DNA of 64,000 nt from Agromyces sp. SYSU T00194 (GTDB lineage Bacteria; Actinomycetota; Actinomycetes; Actinomycetales; Microbacteriaceae), in contig NZ_JBEPJZ010000001.1 in the NCBI RefSeq assembly GCF_040496035.1, positions 806,001 to 870,000 on the forward strand, read 5' to 3'. Under the pieces are notes generated by a model, which made no database searches, had not been told where the DNA came from, and was given only the letters and a program-made list of their open reading frames with translations. Made by a program: the position numbers and the translations under genes. Positions 25,980 through 34,438 of this stretch are shown piece after piece (within the stretch, counting starts at the first letter, position 1; each line of letters begins with the position of its first letter).

Positions 25980-26024
25980 GTGCAACCCCGGGCGGGGCGT
26001 GCAACATTCTACGGATTGTTGCAC
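25980..26024. promoter_or_regulatory. Divergent operator with GTGCAAC half-sites
   Basis: GTGCAACA (25999-26006) and TGTTGCAC (26017-26024) are perfect 8-bp arms with a 10-nt spacer. A third half-site, GTGCAAC, lies at 25980-25986. The site is between the acyl-CoA dehydrogenase (minus) and the TetR/QsdR-like gene (plus), and the likely ligand is the latter's product. A TACAGT -10 box follows at 26043. Confidence 0.65.
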
Positions 26025-26077
26025 ACTTGTCCAGCGGTCGGGCTACAGTGGGCCTCGACACCGGCGAGAGGAACGGC

Positions 26078-26758
26078 ATGACGACGACGGATGCCACGGG
26101 CACACGACCCGCGGAACCGGCCGCCGACGAGGCATCCGCCCCTCGTCTCGGGCTCGTGGCCGTGCGCGCCGTGCCGACCCGACTCAGCGATCGCCTCGGC
26201 ATGTCGGGCGAACCGCACGCCGACGCGCTGCGGGCGTTCCGCGCCGCGCGGCACGAGTTCATCGCCGGTTCGCGCATCGACATGGGCGCGCTCGCGGCCG
26301 ACCTCGGCGTCGACCGCACGTCGCTGTTCCGATGGGTCGGCAACCGCGACGCGCTGCTCAGCGAGGTGCTCTGGTCGCTCGCGATCCCCACGCTCGACCG
26401 CGCCGACCACCCCGAGCTGCACGGCCCGGCGCGCCTCGTCGAACTGCTGAGCGCGTTCGTCGACGCGCTGATCGACGCCGACTACTTCCGCACCTTCCTC
26501 ACCCGCGAGCCCGCCCGCGCGCTGCGGCTGCTGACGACCGCTGACAGCGAGATCCAGCGGCGCCTCCGCGTCGTGATCGAGACCGCGATCGACGAGGAGG
26601 CCGTGCGCGGCACGTACACCCCGCCGCTGCCGACGGCCGACCTCGCCTACCTGCTCGCGCGCATCGCCGAGTCGTTCATCTACGCCGACCTCATCACGGG
26701 CGACGAGCCCGACGCGGCCAAGGCGCGCGACGCGTTCGCGCTGGTGCTCGGGCGATGA
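26078..26758 (+). CDS. TetR/QsdR-like transcriptional regulator
   Basis: 226 residues. The first ~45 are hydrophilic. The helix-turn-helix region reads IDMGALAADLGVDRTSLFRWVGNRDALLSEVLW, close to the QsdR branch of TetR regulators, and an all-helical ligand domain follows (FVDALIDADYFRTFLTREPARALR). It probably represses the divergent acyl-CoA dehydrogenase-thiolase operon and itself through the GTGCAAC palindrome, responding to an acyl-CoA. It is co-translated with the downstream thioesterase (ATGA). Confidence 0.85.
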   Translation: MTTTDATGTRPAEPAADEASAPRLGLVAVRAVPTRLSDRLGMSGEPHADALRAFRAARHEFIAGSRIDMGALAADLGVDRTSLFRWVGNRDALLSEVLWSLAIPTLDRADHPELHGPARLVELLSAFVDALIDADYFRTFLTREPARALRLLTTADSEIQRRLRVVIETAIDEEAVRGTYTPPLPTADLAYLLARIAESFIYADLITGDEPDAAKARDAFALVLGR

Positions 26759-27237
26759 GCGGCGAGCGCCCGGCACGTGCCGGCACGGCGACAGGCGAGC
26801 GGATGCCTCGCCGTGACGACTACGGCCACCTGGCGTTGTTCCCGACGAGGTGGAATGACAACGACGTCTACGGCCACGTGAACAACGTCGTCTACTACGC
26901 GGCGATGGACAGCGCCGTGAACGCCTGGATGATCGCGCGCGGGCTCGACATCGAGCAGGGCGAGGCGATCGGACTCGTCGTGAGTTCGTCGTGCGACTAC
27001 CACGCGTCGGGCGCCTACCCCGACGTGCTCGAGGTCGGCGTGCGCATCGGACGCCTGGGCACGTCGAGCGTGACGTGGGAGACCGGCATCTTCCGGACAT
27101 CCGACGCCGAGCTACTGGCGACCGGACGCTTCGTGCACGTGTTCGTCGACCGCGAGTCGCGCCGACCGACGCCGGTGCCGGCACCGCTGCGGGCGGCGAT
27201 GGAGCGCGAGCTCGTCGTCGCCGACCGCTCCGCCTGA
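26755..27237 (+). CDS. Acyl-CoA thioesterase, 4-hydroxybenzoyl-CoA-thioesterase-like
   Basis: 160 residues with a hot-dog fold. The active-site loop reads TRWNDNDVYGHVNNVVYY (Asp/Asn and HVNN), followed by a buried helix. It hydrolyses acyl-CoA to free acid plus CoA, as in the YbgC/FadM family. The ATG overlaps the regulator stop, so the two are expressed together. In this setting it may relieve acyl-CoA overload during catabolism. The N-terminal 18 residues are non-conserved, and an in-frame ATG before PRRDDY could be the true start. Confidence 0.88.
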   Translation: MSGERPARAGTATGERMPRRDDYGHLALFPTRWNDNDVYGHVNNVVYYAAMDSAVNAWMIARGLDIEQGEAIGLVVSSSCDYHASGAYPDVLEVGVRIGRLGTSSVTWETGIFRTSDAELLATGRFVHVFVDRESRRPTPVPAPLRAAMERELVVADRSA

Positions 27238-27280
27238 GCATGCGGGTTCGGCACCGCCCACAGGCGTCGCGCGCAATAAA

Positions 27281-27299
27281 ACCGACCGGGCGGTATGCT
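27281..27299 (+). promoter_or_regulatory. TetR-type operator with overlapping -10 box (site 2)
   Basis: ACCGA-CCGG-GCGGT (27281-27294), preceded by an A-rich AATAAA, is fused to a -10 box TATGCT (27294-27299). It lies 56 nt before the GTG at 27356. Confidence 0.65.
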
Positions 27300-27355
27300 A
27301 GTCTCTCGACAGCGGATGCACGCGACGATGCGGCCCGGCCGGAAGGACGAGACAC

Positions 27356-28456
27356 GTGGACGAAGCACTGGCGCCCACCGCCGAGCGCGGCATCGCACCG
27401 GCGGGCGTGGATGCGCTGCGACTCGAGGCGTGGCTCGCCGTGCACCACCCGGAACTGCTCACCGACGCACCCGCCGGTCCCCTGACCGCCACGCTCCTCG
27501 CCGGCGGCCGGTCGAACCTCACCTACCGCATCGACGGCGGCGCGCGCCCCCTGGTGCTGCGCCGACCGCCGCTCGGGCACGTGCTGCGCACGGCGCACGA
27601 CATGGGCCGCGAGTTCCGCATCATCTCAGCGCTGGCCGGCACCGATGTGCCCGTGCCCGGCGCGGTCGCCTACGTCGACGACGAGGAGGGCGCGGCCGGC
27701 GTCGGCACCGAGTTCTACCTGATGGAACTCGTCGAGGGCCGCCCCCTCCGCACCGCCGACGACAACGCCGGTTTCGACCCCGCGACGCTGCACGGCCTCA
27801 GCCTGCGACTCGTCGAGTGCCTCGCCGCGCTGCACGCGCTCGATCCCGCCGAGGTCGGCCTCGCCGACTTCGGCCGCCCCGACGGCTACCTCGAGCGCCA
27901 GGTGCGGCGCTGGGGCCAGCAGTACGACGGCTCGCGCAGCCGCGACCTGCCCGAGCTCGACCTGCTGCTCGAGCGCATCCGCGCCGACATCCCGCAGACC
28001 GAGCACGTGTCGCTGCTGCACGGCGACTTCCGGCTCGACAACGCGCTCGTCGCCGGCGACGGCACAGGTCACGCGCACGTCGCCGCCATTCTCGACTGGG
28101 AGATGGCGACGATCGGCGACTCGCTCGCCGACCTCGGCCTGCTGGGGCTCTACTGGACCCTCGGCGAGGTGGGGTTCGGCGCCGGCGACCTCGGCATCAG
28201 CGCGGTCGATCCGGCCGCGGGCTACCCGGAGTTCGACGAGCTCGCGGCGCGGTACGCCGAACTCAGGGGCATCCGCCTGCCATCGCTGTCGTGGTACCTC
28301 GCGTTCGCGGCGCTGAAGCTCGCGATCATCCTGGAGGGCATCCACTACCGCTACCGGGCGGGCGAGACGCTCGGCGAAGGGTTCGACGGCATCGGCGCGC
28401 TGGTCGCGCCGCTCGCGCGCCACGGACTCGCCGTGCTCGACGGGGAGGTGCGCTGA
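27356..28456 (+). CDS. Phosphotransferase family protein (APH-like, ACAD10/11-type)
   Basis: 366 residues of the aminoglycoside-phosphotransferase/choline-kinase fold. The catalytic loop is LLHGDFRLDNALV and the metal-binding motif is AILDWEMATIGDSLADLG. The N-terminal part has a GGRSNLTYRID nucleotide loop. Homologues fused or adjacent to acyl-CoA dehydrogenases (human ACAD10/11) phosphorylate 4-hydroxyacyl-CoAs so that they can enter beta-oxidation. The downstream gene here is just such a dehydrogenase, overlapping it by 1 nt, so this role is the best inference. Confidence 0.88.
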   Translation: MDEALAPTAERGIAPAGVDALRLEAWLAVHHPELLTDAPAGPLTATLLAGGRSNLTYRIDGGARPLVLRRPPLGHVLRTAHDMGREFRIISALAGTDVPVPGAVAYVDDEEGAAGVGTEFYLMELVEGRPLRTADDNAGFDPATLHGLSLRLVECLAALHALDPAEVGLADFGRPDGYLERQVRRWGQQYDGSRSRDLPELDLLLERIRADIPQTEHVSLLHGDFRLDNALVAGDGTGHAHVAAILDWEMATIGDSLADLGLLGLYWTLGEVGFGAGDLGISAVDPAAGYPEFDELAARYAELRGIRLPSLSWYLAFAALKLAIILEGIHYRYRAGETLGEGFDGIGALVAPLARHGLAVLDGEVR

Positions 28457-29673
28457 TGGACTTCGCACCCAGCGCCCGCGCGACCGACGTCGCCGATCGC
28501 ACCCGCGCGTTCCTCGACGAGGAGGTGCTGCCCGCCGAGCCGGCGCTCGCGGAGCAGCTCGAGGCGACGCCTGGCGAGTGGAACTTCCGTCCGGTCGTCG
28601 ACGACCTGCGGCGGGCCGCCCGCGAGCGCGGGCTCTGGAACCTGTTCCTGCCCGGCACCCGCGACGACGGCAGCGCAGGGCTGTCGAACGTCGACTACGC
28701 GCCCGTCGCCGAGCTCAGCGGACGCAGCCCGAAGCTCGCGCCGGTCGCGATGAACTGCGCGGCGCCCGACACGGGCAACATGGAGCTGCTCAACGACTTC
28801 GGCACGGCGGCGCAGCGCGACGAGTGGCTGGCCCCGCTGCTCGATGCGCGCATCCGCTCGGCCTTCTGCATGACCGAGCCCGAGGTCGCGTCGTCGGATG
28901 CGACGAACATCGCCACCCGCATCCGCCGCGACGGCGACGAGTTCGTGATCACCGGGCGCAAGTGGTGGTCGACCGGGGCGATGAACCCCGATGCGACGCT
29001 GTTCATCGTGATGGGCAAGACCGATGCGGATGCCCCGCGCCATCGCCAGCAGTCGATGGTGCTCGTGCCCCGTGACGCACCGGGCGTCGAGGTCGTGCGG
29101 CCGCTGACCGTGTTCGGCTACGACGACCGCGACCACGGCGGGCACGCGGAGGTCGCGTTTCACGACGTGCGCGTGCCGGTCGCGAACCTGCTCGGCGGTG
29201 AGGGCGAGGGCTTCGCGATGGCCCAGGCGCGGCTCGGGCCCGGCCGCATCCACCACTGCATGCGCCTGATCGGCATGGGCGAGCGCGCCATCGAGCTGAT
29301 GCGCGAGCGCGCCGGGTCGCGGGTCGCGTTCGGCCGGCCGCTCGCCGAGCAGGGCGTCGTGCGCGAGTGGATCGCCCGCTCGCGGGTCGAGCTCGAGGCG
29401 ATGCGCCTGCTCGTGCTGAAGACCGCGTGGCTCATGGACACCGTCGGCAACCGGCGGGCGATGACCGAGATCCAGTCGATCAAGATCGCCGTGCCCGGCA
29501 CCGTGCAGGGCATCCTCGACCGCGGCATCCAGCTCTTCGGGGGCGGTGGAGTCTCGGGTGACCACCCGCTCGCCGAGATGTACGCTGCCGCCCGAACCCT
29601 GCGCCTCGCCGACGGCCCCGACGAGGTGCACCTGAACTCCCTGGGGCGCGCGCAGCTGCGCGAGCCCGCCTGA
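28456..29673 (+). CDS. Acyl-CoA dehydrogenase
   Basis: 405 residues. The FAD-site motif is AFCMTEPEVASSDATNI, followed by FVITGRKWWSTGAMNPDA, EVAFHDVRVPVANLLGGEGEGF, and C-terminal IQLFGGGGVSGDHPLAEMYAAARTLR. It belongs to the long-chain/ACAD11-like branch. The ATG overlaps the kinase stop (TGATG), making a coupled kinase-dehydrogenase pair analogous to eukaryotic ACAD11 but as two polypeptides. Likely substrates are 4-phosphohydroxy- or ordinary acyl-CoAs. Confidence 0.92.
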   Translation: MDFAPSARATDVADRTRAFLDEEVLPAEPALAEQLEATPGEWNFRPVVDDLRRAARERGLWNLFLPGTRDDGSAGLSNVDYAPVAELSGRSPKLAPVAMNCAAPDTGNMELLNDFGTAAQRDEWLAPLLDARIRSAFCMTEPEVASSDATNIATRIRRDGDEFVITGRKWWSTGAMNPDATLFIVMGKTDADAPRHRQQSMVLVPRDAPGVEVVRPLTVFGYDDRDHGGHAEVAFHDVRVPVANLLGGEGEGFAMAQARLGPGRIHHCMRLIGMGERAIELMRERAGSRVAFGRPLAEQGVVREWIARSRVELEAMRLLVLKTAWLMDTVGNRRAMTEIQSIKIAVPGTVQGILDRGIQLFGGGGVSGDHPLAEMYAAARTLRLADGPDEVHLNSLGRAQLREPA

Positions 29674-29712
29674 CCACCCCGCACCGTCAACGACGACGAA
29701 AGGCACCCTGAC

Positions 29713-31302
29713 ATGACCGACCGCATCATCGAGGGCTACGGCCGCGCGACCATGTCGATCGCGGCGATCCTCGCCGAGACCGCGCACCGGCAGCCCGACA
29801 ACGTGGCCCTCATCTGGAACGACGAGCAGGTCAGGTACGGCGAGCTCTGGGACCAAACCCGCGCCTACGCCGGCGCCCTGCGCGACCGGGGCGTCGGCCC
29901 GGGCGACCGGGTCGCGATGATCGTGCCGAACGTGCCCGACTTCGCGCGGGTCTACTACGCGGTGCTCTCGCTCGGCGCGGTCGTCGTGCCGGTGCACCTG
30001 CTCTTCAAGGCCGACGAGATCGAGTACGTGCTGCGCGACTCGGGCGCGAAGCTCGCGGTCGTCGCCGCGCCGATGCTGCAGGAGGCCGGGGCGGCCGCCG
30101 CACGGGCGGGCGTGCCGATGGTCTCGGTGCTGCTGCCCGACGCCATGAAGGACCAGGTTGCGGTGCCGCGGCTGGAGGACGAGGCATCCGCCGCCCTGCC
30201 CATCGAGCGGTACGCGTCGGTCTCGCCGATGGAGGCCGCCACGGTGCTCTACACGAGCGGCACGACCGGCAAGCCGAAGGGCGCGGTCGGCATGCACCTC
30301 GGCATGATCGAGCAGGTCAACGCGAACCTCATCGACACGTTTCCCATGCGGAGCGACGATGTCGTGTTCGGCGGACTGCCCCTGTTCCACACGTATGGGC
30401 AGATGGCGGTGCTGAACATCTCGTTCCGCAAGGGCGCGGCGATCATCCTGCTGCCGAAGTTCGACCCCGACGAGGCGCTCGCGCTCATGACCCGCCACGG
30501 GGCGACGCTGTTCACGGCGGTGCCGACCATGTACATCGCGCTGCTGCACGCGGCCAGGTCGCATTCGGAGCATCCGCAGCTGCGCTTCGCGGTGTCGGGC
30601 GGGGCGGCGCTGCCGGTGAGCGTGCTCGAGGAGTTCGAGCGCACCTTCGGCGCCGAGGTGCACGAGGGCTACGGGCTGACCGAGACGTCGCCGACGGTGG
30701 CGTTCAACTCGGTCGGCGTGCCGACCCGGCCCGGCACCGTGGGCACCCCGCTCTGGGGCGTCGACGTGGAGATCACCGACGCCGACGTTGAGGATCGAAT
30801 CGTGCTGCTGCCGCACGGCGAGGCCGGCGAGATCGTAGTGCGCGGGCACGCCCTGTTCGCGGGCTATTTGGCGATGCCGGATGCCACGGAGGCGGCGTTC
30901 ACCGACGGCTGGTTCCGCACCGGCGACATCGGCACGAAAGACGACGACGACTACATCACGATCTGCGACCGCAAGAAGGACATGATCGTGCGCAACGGCT
31001 ACAACGTCTACCCGAGCGAGGTCGAGGCCGTGCTCATCCAGCACCCCGCCATCGCCAACATCGCCGTCTTCGGCCTCTCAGATGAGACCCGCGGCCAGGA
31101 GGTCAACGCCGCCGCCGTGCTCGAGCCCGGCGCCCTCGTCACCGAGGCCGAGCTCATCGCCTGGGCGCAGGAGCGCATGGCCGCCTACAAGTACCCCCGC
31201 CACATCGACTTCGTCGCCGAGCTGCCGCTCGGCGCGAGCGGCAAGGTGCTCAAGCGGGAGTTGGTGGCGCGGTACTCGGCGGCGGTGGCGACGGCGAGTT
31301 GA
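29713..31302 (+). CDS. Acyl-CoA synthetase (AMP-binding, long-chain fatty-acid-CoA ligase type)
   Basis: 529 residues of the ANL superfamily. The P-loop motif is LYTSGTTGKPKGAVGMH (~178-194), the A5 motif is HEGYGLTETSPTVAFN, the A7/A8 region contains DGWFRTGDIGTKDDDDYITI, and the A10 catalytic Lys is in LGASGKVLKREL. It activates a fatty or aromatic acid to its CoA ester. It is the last gene of the kinase-dehydrogenase-ligase operon, which supplies the route from free acid to enoyl-CoA. The exact acid is unknown. Confidence 0.93.
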   Translation: MTDRIIEGYGRATMSIAAILAETAHRQPDNVALIWNDEQVRYGELWDQTRAYAGALRDRGVGPGDRVAMIVPNVPDFARVYYAVLSLGAVVVPVHLLFKADEIEYVLRDSGAKLAVVAAPMLQEAGAAAARAGVPMVSVLLPDAMKDQVAVPRLEDEASAALPIERYASVSPMEAATVLYTSGTTGKPKGAVGMHLGMIEQVNANLIDTFPMRSDDVVFGGLPLFHTYGQMAVLNISFRKGAAIILLPKFDPDEALALMTRHGATLFTAVPTMYIALLHAARSHSEHPQLRFAVSGGAALPVSVLEEFERTFGAEVHEGYGLTETSPTVAFNSVGVPTRPGTVGTPLWGVDVEITDADVEDRIVLLPHGEAGEIVVRGHALFAGYLAMPDATEAAFTDGWFRTGDIGTKDDDDYITICDRKKDMIVRNGYNVYPSEVEAVLIQHPAIANIAVFGLSDETRGQEVNAAAVLEPGALVTEAELIAWAQERMAAYKYPRHIDFVAELPLGASGKVLKRELVARYSAAVATAS

Positions 31303-31391
31303 TCCTCATCGGTGCCCCGAGTGCTGGCCAATCGACTGTGTTTGCGCGAGTCAGCATGGGGTCCGCTCCCGTGTCCTGACAGTGTTGAGCG

Positions 31392-33131
31392 GTGAATCCT
31401 CTTCGTGGCATTGGAGTTGGCGGATACCGCAGTTTTAGCACCGGATCACCGGTCGCTATTGGACCCCTGGACAAGGTCAACCTACTGGTCGGGCAGAACA
31501 ACGCGGGCAAGTCGAATGTCTTGCGAGTGGTCGAGCACATGCTTGCGCGAAAGCCCCCAAAGCTCACGTTCTTTGATCGCCCAAGCGGTGAAGCGGAACA
31601 GAACTTGACCACGGGAATCGCGTTTGACAGGCAATGGGCCATCGAGCTACTCACCGAGTCCAACCCTGGCTCTGCTTCACAGCTCGCGCGCTACCTCACC
31701 TCTATGTTTGCCCCGACGAGTCGCATCCATCGCGTTGGCAAGGACGCGGTCTGGTTCGAGGTCGAGGGGTGGCCCTCACGGCACTCAAATCTCAAGTTTA
31801 CGAAGGACTACATAGCCGGCATTCAACCTGAATCGGGTGACAGGGAGAGCATTCGTTCGGCACAGATGGTCAAGTCACTCCTAGGCGCCTCCGGCCCTGG
31901 CGGTGGGGACTTCCAAACCGTCGCATCATCGATGCTTCGGCGCTTTCTGGACAGGCCACTCCCCGACGCGTACACCGTGGCCGGACTGCGCGCAATTAGC
32001 GAGGATTCGGACGAGGGTGCGCAAGACCTCAACGGACTCAACCTGAAGGCCCGGCTGCTCAAACTGCAGAACCCATCGACCGTGGACCTACACAGGCGGG
32101 TTGAGTTCGAGAAGATCAACGAATTCGTCCGGTCGGTCCTTGAGACCCCAGACGTCTCCCTAGATATTCCACATGATCTGAAGACGATCCACGTAACGCA
32201 GTCGGGCGTGACCCTTCCGATCGAGAATCTTGGTACGGGCATCCACGAGGTCGTCATTCTCGCCGCGGCAGCGACGGTGGTGCAAGACTCGGTTCTCTGC
32301 ATCGAAGAGCCAGAAATCCACCTGCATCCCTTGCTGCAACGGAAGTTATTGCAGTACCTGCGCAACCGGACCTCCAACCAGTACTTCATCGCAACTCACT
32401 CGGCGCACATGCTCGACTCATCACTCGGGTCGATCTTCCATGTCCAGAAGCTCGACGGGAGAACGCTGGTTGCCAACGTAGGTAACGCAGCGTCCCAGTC
32501 GCGTGTGTGCGTTGATCTCGGCTATCGTCCGTCAGATCTTGTGCAAGCGAACGCAGTCATTTGGGTCGAGGGCCCCTCCGACCGCATCTACCTGAACCAC
32601 TGGATTCAAACGCGTGCCCCCGGGAGATACATCGAGGGCATTCACTACTCGGTCATGTTCTATGGTGGCAAGCTCCTGAACTCGCTCTCTGCAAGTGACG
32701 TTGACCCGGTTGAGGACTTCATCTCGTTGCGCCGCCTCAACAGATACATGGCGGTGGTGATTGACAGCGACAAGAGGAGTGCGCACTCGCGCATCAACGA
32801 GACCAAGAAGCGAGTCAGAACCGAACTTCAGACATCCGAAGAAGAGACTAGCCTCGCGTGGATCACGGCTGGCTACACGATTGAAAACTACGTACCGTGG
32901 CAGTCGCTATCTGAGGCAGTGCTCCAAGTTGATCCGAGGGCATCAGTCGACCACGAACCAACTCGCTACGAGAACCCACTCGACGCGAGTGTCATTGGCC
33001 GTGAGATCAACAAAGTTGCCGTCGCGCGAGCGGTGTGCGCTTCCCCGCCACAATCCTGGCTCCACGATCTTGATGAGCGCGTCAACGAACTTGTCGCACT
33101 GATCGACTCCGCGAATGCTACAGCCGGATGA
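31392..33131 (+). CDS. OLD-family ATP-dependent nuclease (AAA ATPase + TOPRIM)
   Basis: 579 residues. Walker A is GQNNAGKS (34-41), a signature-like LGTGIHE lies near 280, and Walker B is CIEEPEIHLHP (303-313), followed by a THSAHML switch. The TOPRIM domain has Glu393 in WVEGPSDRIYL and the DxD pair D458/D460 in VVIDSDKRS. OLD nucleases act in phage defence or DNA repair. No UvrD-like helicase partner is present, so this is not a Gabija pair. Its GC content is clearly lower than that of its neighbours, suggesting recent acquisition. The start is GTG. Confidence 0.9.
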   Translation: MNPLRGIGVGGYRSFSTGSPVAIGPLDKVNLLVGQNNAGKSNVLRVVEHMLARKPPKLTFFDRPSGEAEQNLTTGIAFDRQWAIELLTESNPGSASQLARYLTSMFAPTSRIHRVGKDAVWFEVEGWPSRHSNLKFTKDYIAGIQPESGDRESIRSAQMVKSLLGASGPGGGDFQTVASSMLRRFLDRPLPDAYTVAGLRAISEDSDEGAQDLNGLNLKARLLKLQNPSTVDLHRRVEFEKINEFVRSVLETPDVSLDIPHDLKTIHVTQSGVTLPIENLGTGIHEVVILAAAATVVQDSVLCIEEPEIHLHPLLQRKLLQYLRNRTSNQYFIATHSAHMLDSSLGSIFHVQKLDGRTLVANVGNAASQSRVCVDLGYRPSDLVQANAVIWVEGPSDRIYLNHWIQTRAPGRYIEGIHYSVMFYGGKLLNSLSASDVDPVEDFISLRRLNRYMAVVIDSDKRSAHSRINETKKRVRTELQTSEEETSLAWITAGYTIENYVPWQSLSEAVLQVDPRASVDHEPTRYENPLDASVIGREINKVAVARAVCASPPQSWLHDLDERVNELVALIDSANATAG

Positions 33132-33364
33132 TGAGGACCAAACACTGCCTGCAGAGTCCCGGTCCGAAATCGCGAGGGCGTGCAATGCCGCCGCACGATA
33201 GCCGCGCACCTTCCCGGAACGACGGTAGGCGTGGAAACGGTGTTGTTCGGAGTCCGTCCTCCGAGTGCTTCGAAATCGGAGTTGACCGGGTAGCAGCGCG
33301 CTCAACCCGCTCTTTCCCTCCGCGGCCGTCGGAGTTCGGGTGGCGTTACGCCCTGGTGCCCGCG
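33132..33364. other. Gap between OLD nuclease and HEPN-like gene, no confident gene
   Basis: Lower-GC sequence between convergent genes. A plus-strand frame starting in an ATGATGA overlap with the nuclease stop runs to 33394. Its residues are Arg/Ser/Pro-rich without any motif, and it would overlap the next gene, so I do not call it. No clear terminator is visible. Confidence 0.4.
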
Positions 33365-33913
33365 TCACTTGATGGCGCGGAGTACCCGTTCTAGGTTGCC
33401 GAGTGCGTCAACGAAGTCATCCGCGAAACCTTCGCCGACGTGAAGGTCAACGGAGGCGTGCACAAGCTTGTTCCGAACCCCCTGCAGATCACGCATGAGA
33501 TTGGCGGTCTTGGCGCCAACTAAGTCTCGATCCTGTAGCTCGCGGGCGAGCACCCCGAGGTTCAGACTCGCCATCGGGCTCAATCCAAGCCGCCTGGCCG
33601 TGAGTACTGCTGCCGACTCGAGGCGGTTCCATGCGAAGAGCATGCGTCCAGCCTGATCTTCCGGGAGCGGTCCCGACCCTGCCGGTTCGGACGGAAGCTC
33701 GGGCGCCTCGGCGAGTTCGGGCAACGACTCGGATACTTCTGCAGCCTCAGCAACGTCCTCGGTGAGCTTCAGCATTGCGCCGAACCCGCGCGCCTCGATC
33801 ACACGACCGAACATCCGCGCAAACTGGCGACGGAACAGCAGCAGAGCCAGTACCACTACCAGAGGCCAGACGAGAACCTTGATGTAGGCGAGCACCAGCT
33901 CCGCAATCTCCAC
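33365..33913 (-). CDS. Membrane-anchored protein with HEPN-like motif
   Basis: 182 residues. One N-terminal transmembrane helix (YIKVLVWPLVVVLALLLF) is followed by a basic stretch, an acidic Glu/Pro linker (~52-85) and a helical C-terminal domain. That domain contains RNKLVH at 147-152, an R-x4-H motif as in HEPN domains, many of which are RNases or defence effectors. The fold assignment is inference. The GTG at 33913 lies 6 nt after GATACT (33920-33925), predicting leaderless expression. It sits in the low-GC island beside the OLD nuclease. Confidence 0.7.
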   Translation of the reverse strand: MEIAELVLAYIKVLVWPLVVVLALLLFRRQFARMFGRVIEARGFGAMLKLTEDVAEAAEVSESLPELAEAPELPSEPAGSGPLPEDQAGRMLFAWNRLESAAVLTARRLGLSPMASLNLGVLARELQDRDLVGAKTANLMRDLQGVRNKLVHASVDLHVGEGFADDFVDALGNLERVLRAIK

Positions 33914-34438
33914 GGCACAAGTATCGCGGTCGGCGCGTTCCGCATCGGTGCGCCGCGCTGGCTACGTATGGACCCCTCGATCTCGAACGCCTGCCGCCGA
34001 AAAGTTCGGGCGGGTGCGGCTGCACGTGACGGGCAATTGCGTGTCGAGGAACGACTGCTTGAGGTCGTCGGGCTACGAGACCCGGTCGGACCGGACGCGG
34101 CGCCTCTTGACGTCGATCTCCGTGTCCTCGGCGCGGAGGACGTTCCGCGCCCGCTCTTGGGGCGCCGAAGCTGGTCCGGGCGAACTTCTCGTCGTCGTAG
34201 GCCCGTGACACTGTACGGGCTGGCCCGCAAGCGCAGGCGGGGATCGATGTGTACGCGCGTACGGAGCTCACGCTCGACGCCGCCGCCACCTCCTCAGGGA
34301 GACCCTTCGTAGCCTTGCAGTCACGCCGTGCGGAGCTACCGTACGGTCGCGTCGACCCCCGGCCACCTCCGACCTCCTCGCCGGGGAATGGGCGGACCGG
34401 TTCTCGCGGCGGGTCACCACTACAACTAGCCTCGGCGT
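33914..34438. other. 525-bp stretch without an intact gene, possible decayed coding sequence
   Basis: Several frames on both strands are open for 80-120 codons, but none has consistent codon usage or motifs. On the minus strand, protein-like stretches (AYDDEKFARTSFGAPR in one frame, LRAEDTEIDVKRRR in another) are out of frame with each other, as in a frameshifted remnant. Nothing recognisable is encoded. The right end carries the promoter for the next gene. Confidence 0.4.
34427..34432 (+). promoter_or_regulatory. -10 box of a leaderless promoter (membrane protein gene)
   Basis: TAGCCT ends 6 nt before the ATG at 34439, and no ribosome-binding site lies between them. Confidence 0.45.

Noticed and set aside
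33128-33394. 88-codon frame starting in an ATGATGA overlap with the OLD nuclease stop
   Set aside because: The start looks attractive, but the sequence is low-complexity, overlaps the HEPN-like gene at its 3' end and shows no motif. Kept only as a note in the gap entry.
31392-33913. Gabija (GajA-GajB) defence system
   Set aside because: The OLD-like protein could be GajA-like, but no UvrD-type helicase gene follows; the neighbour is a small membrane protein.
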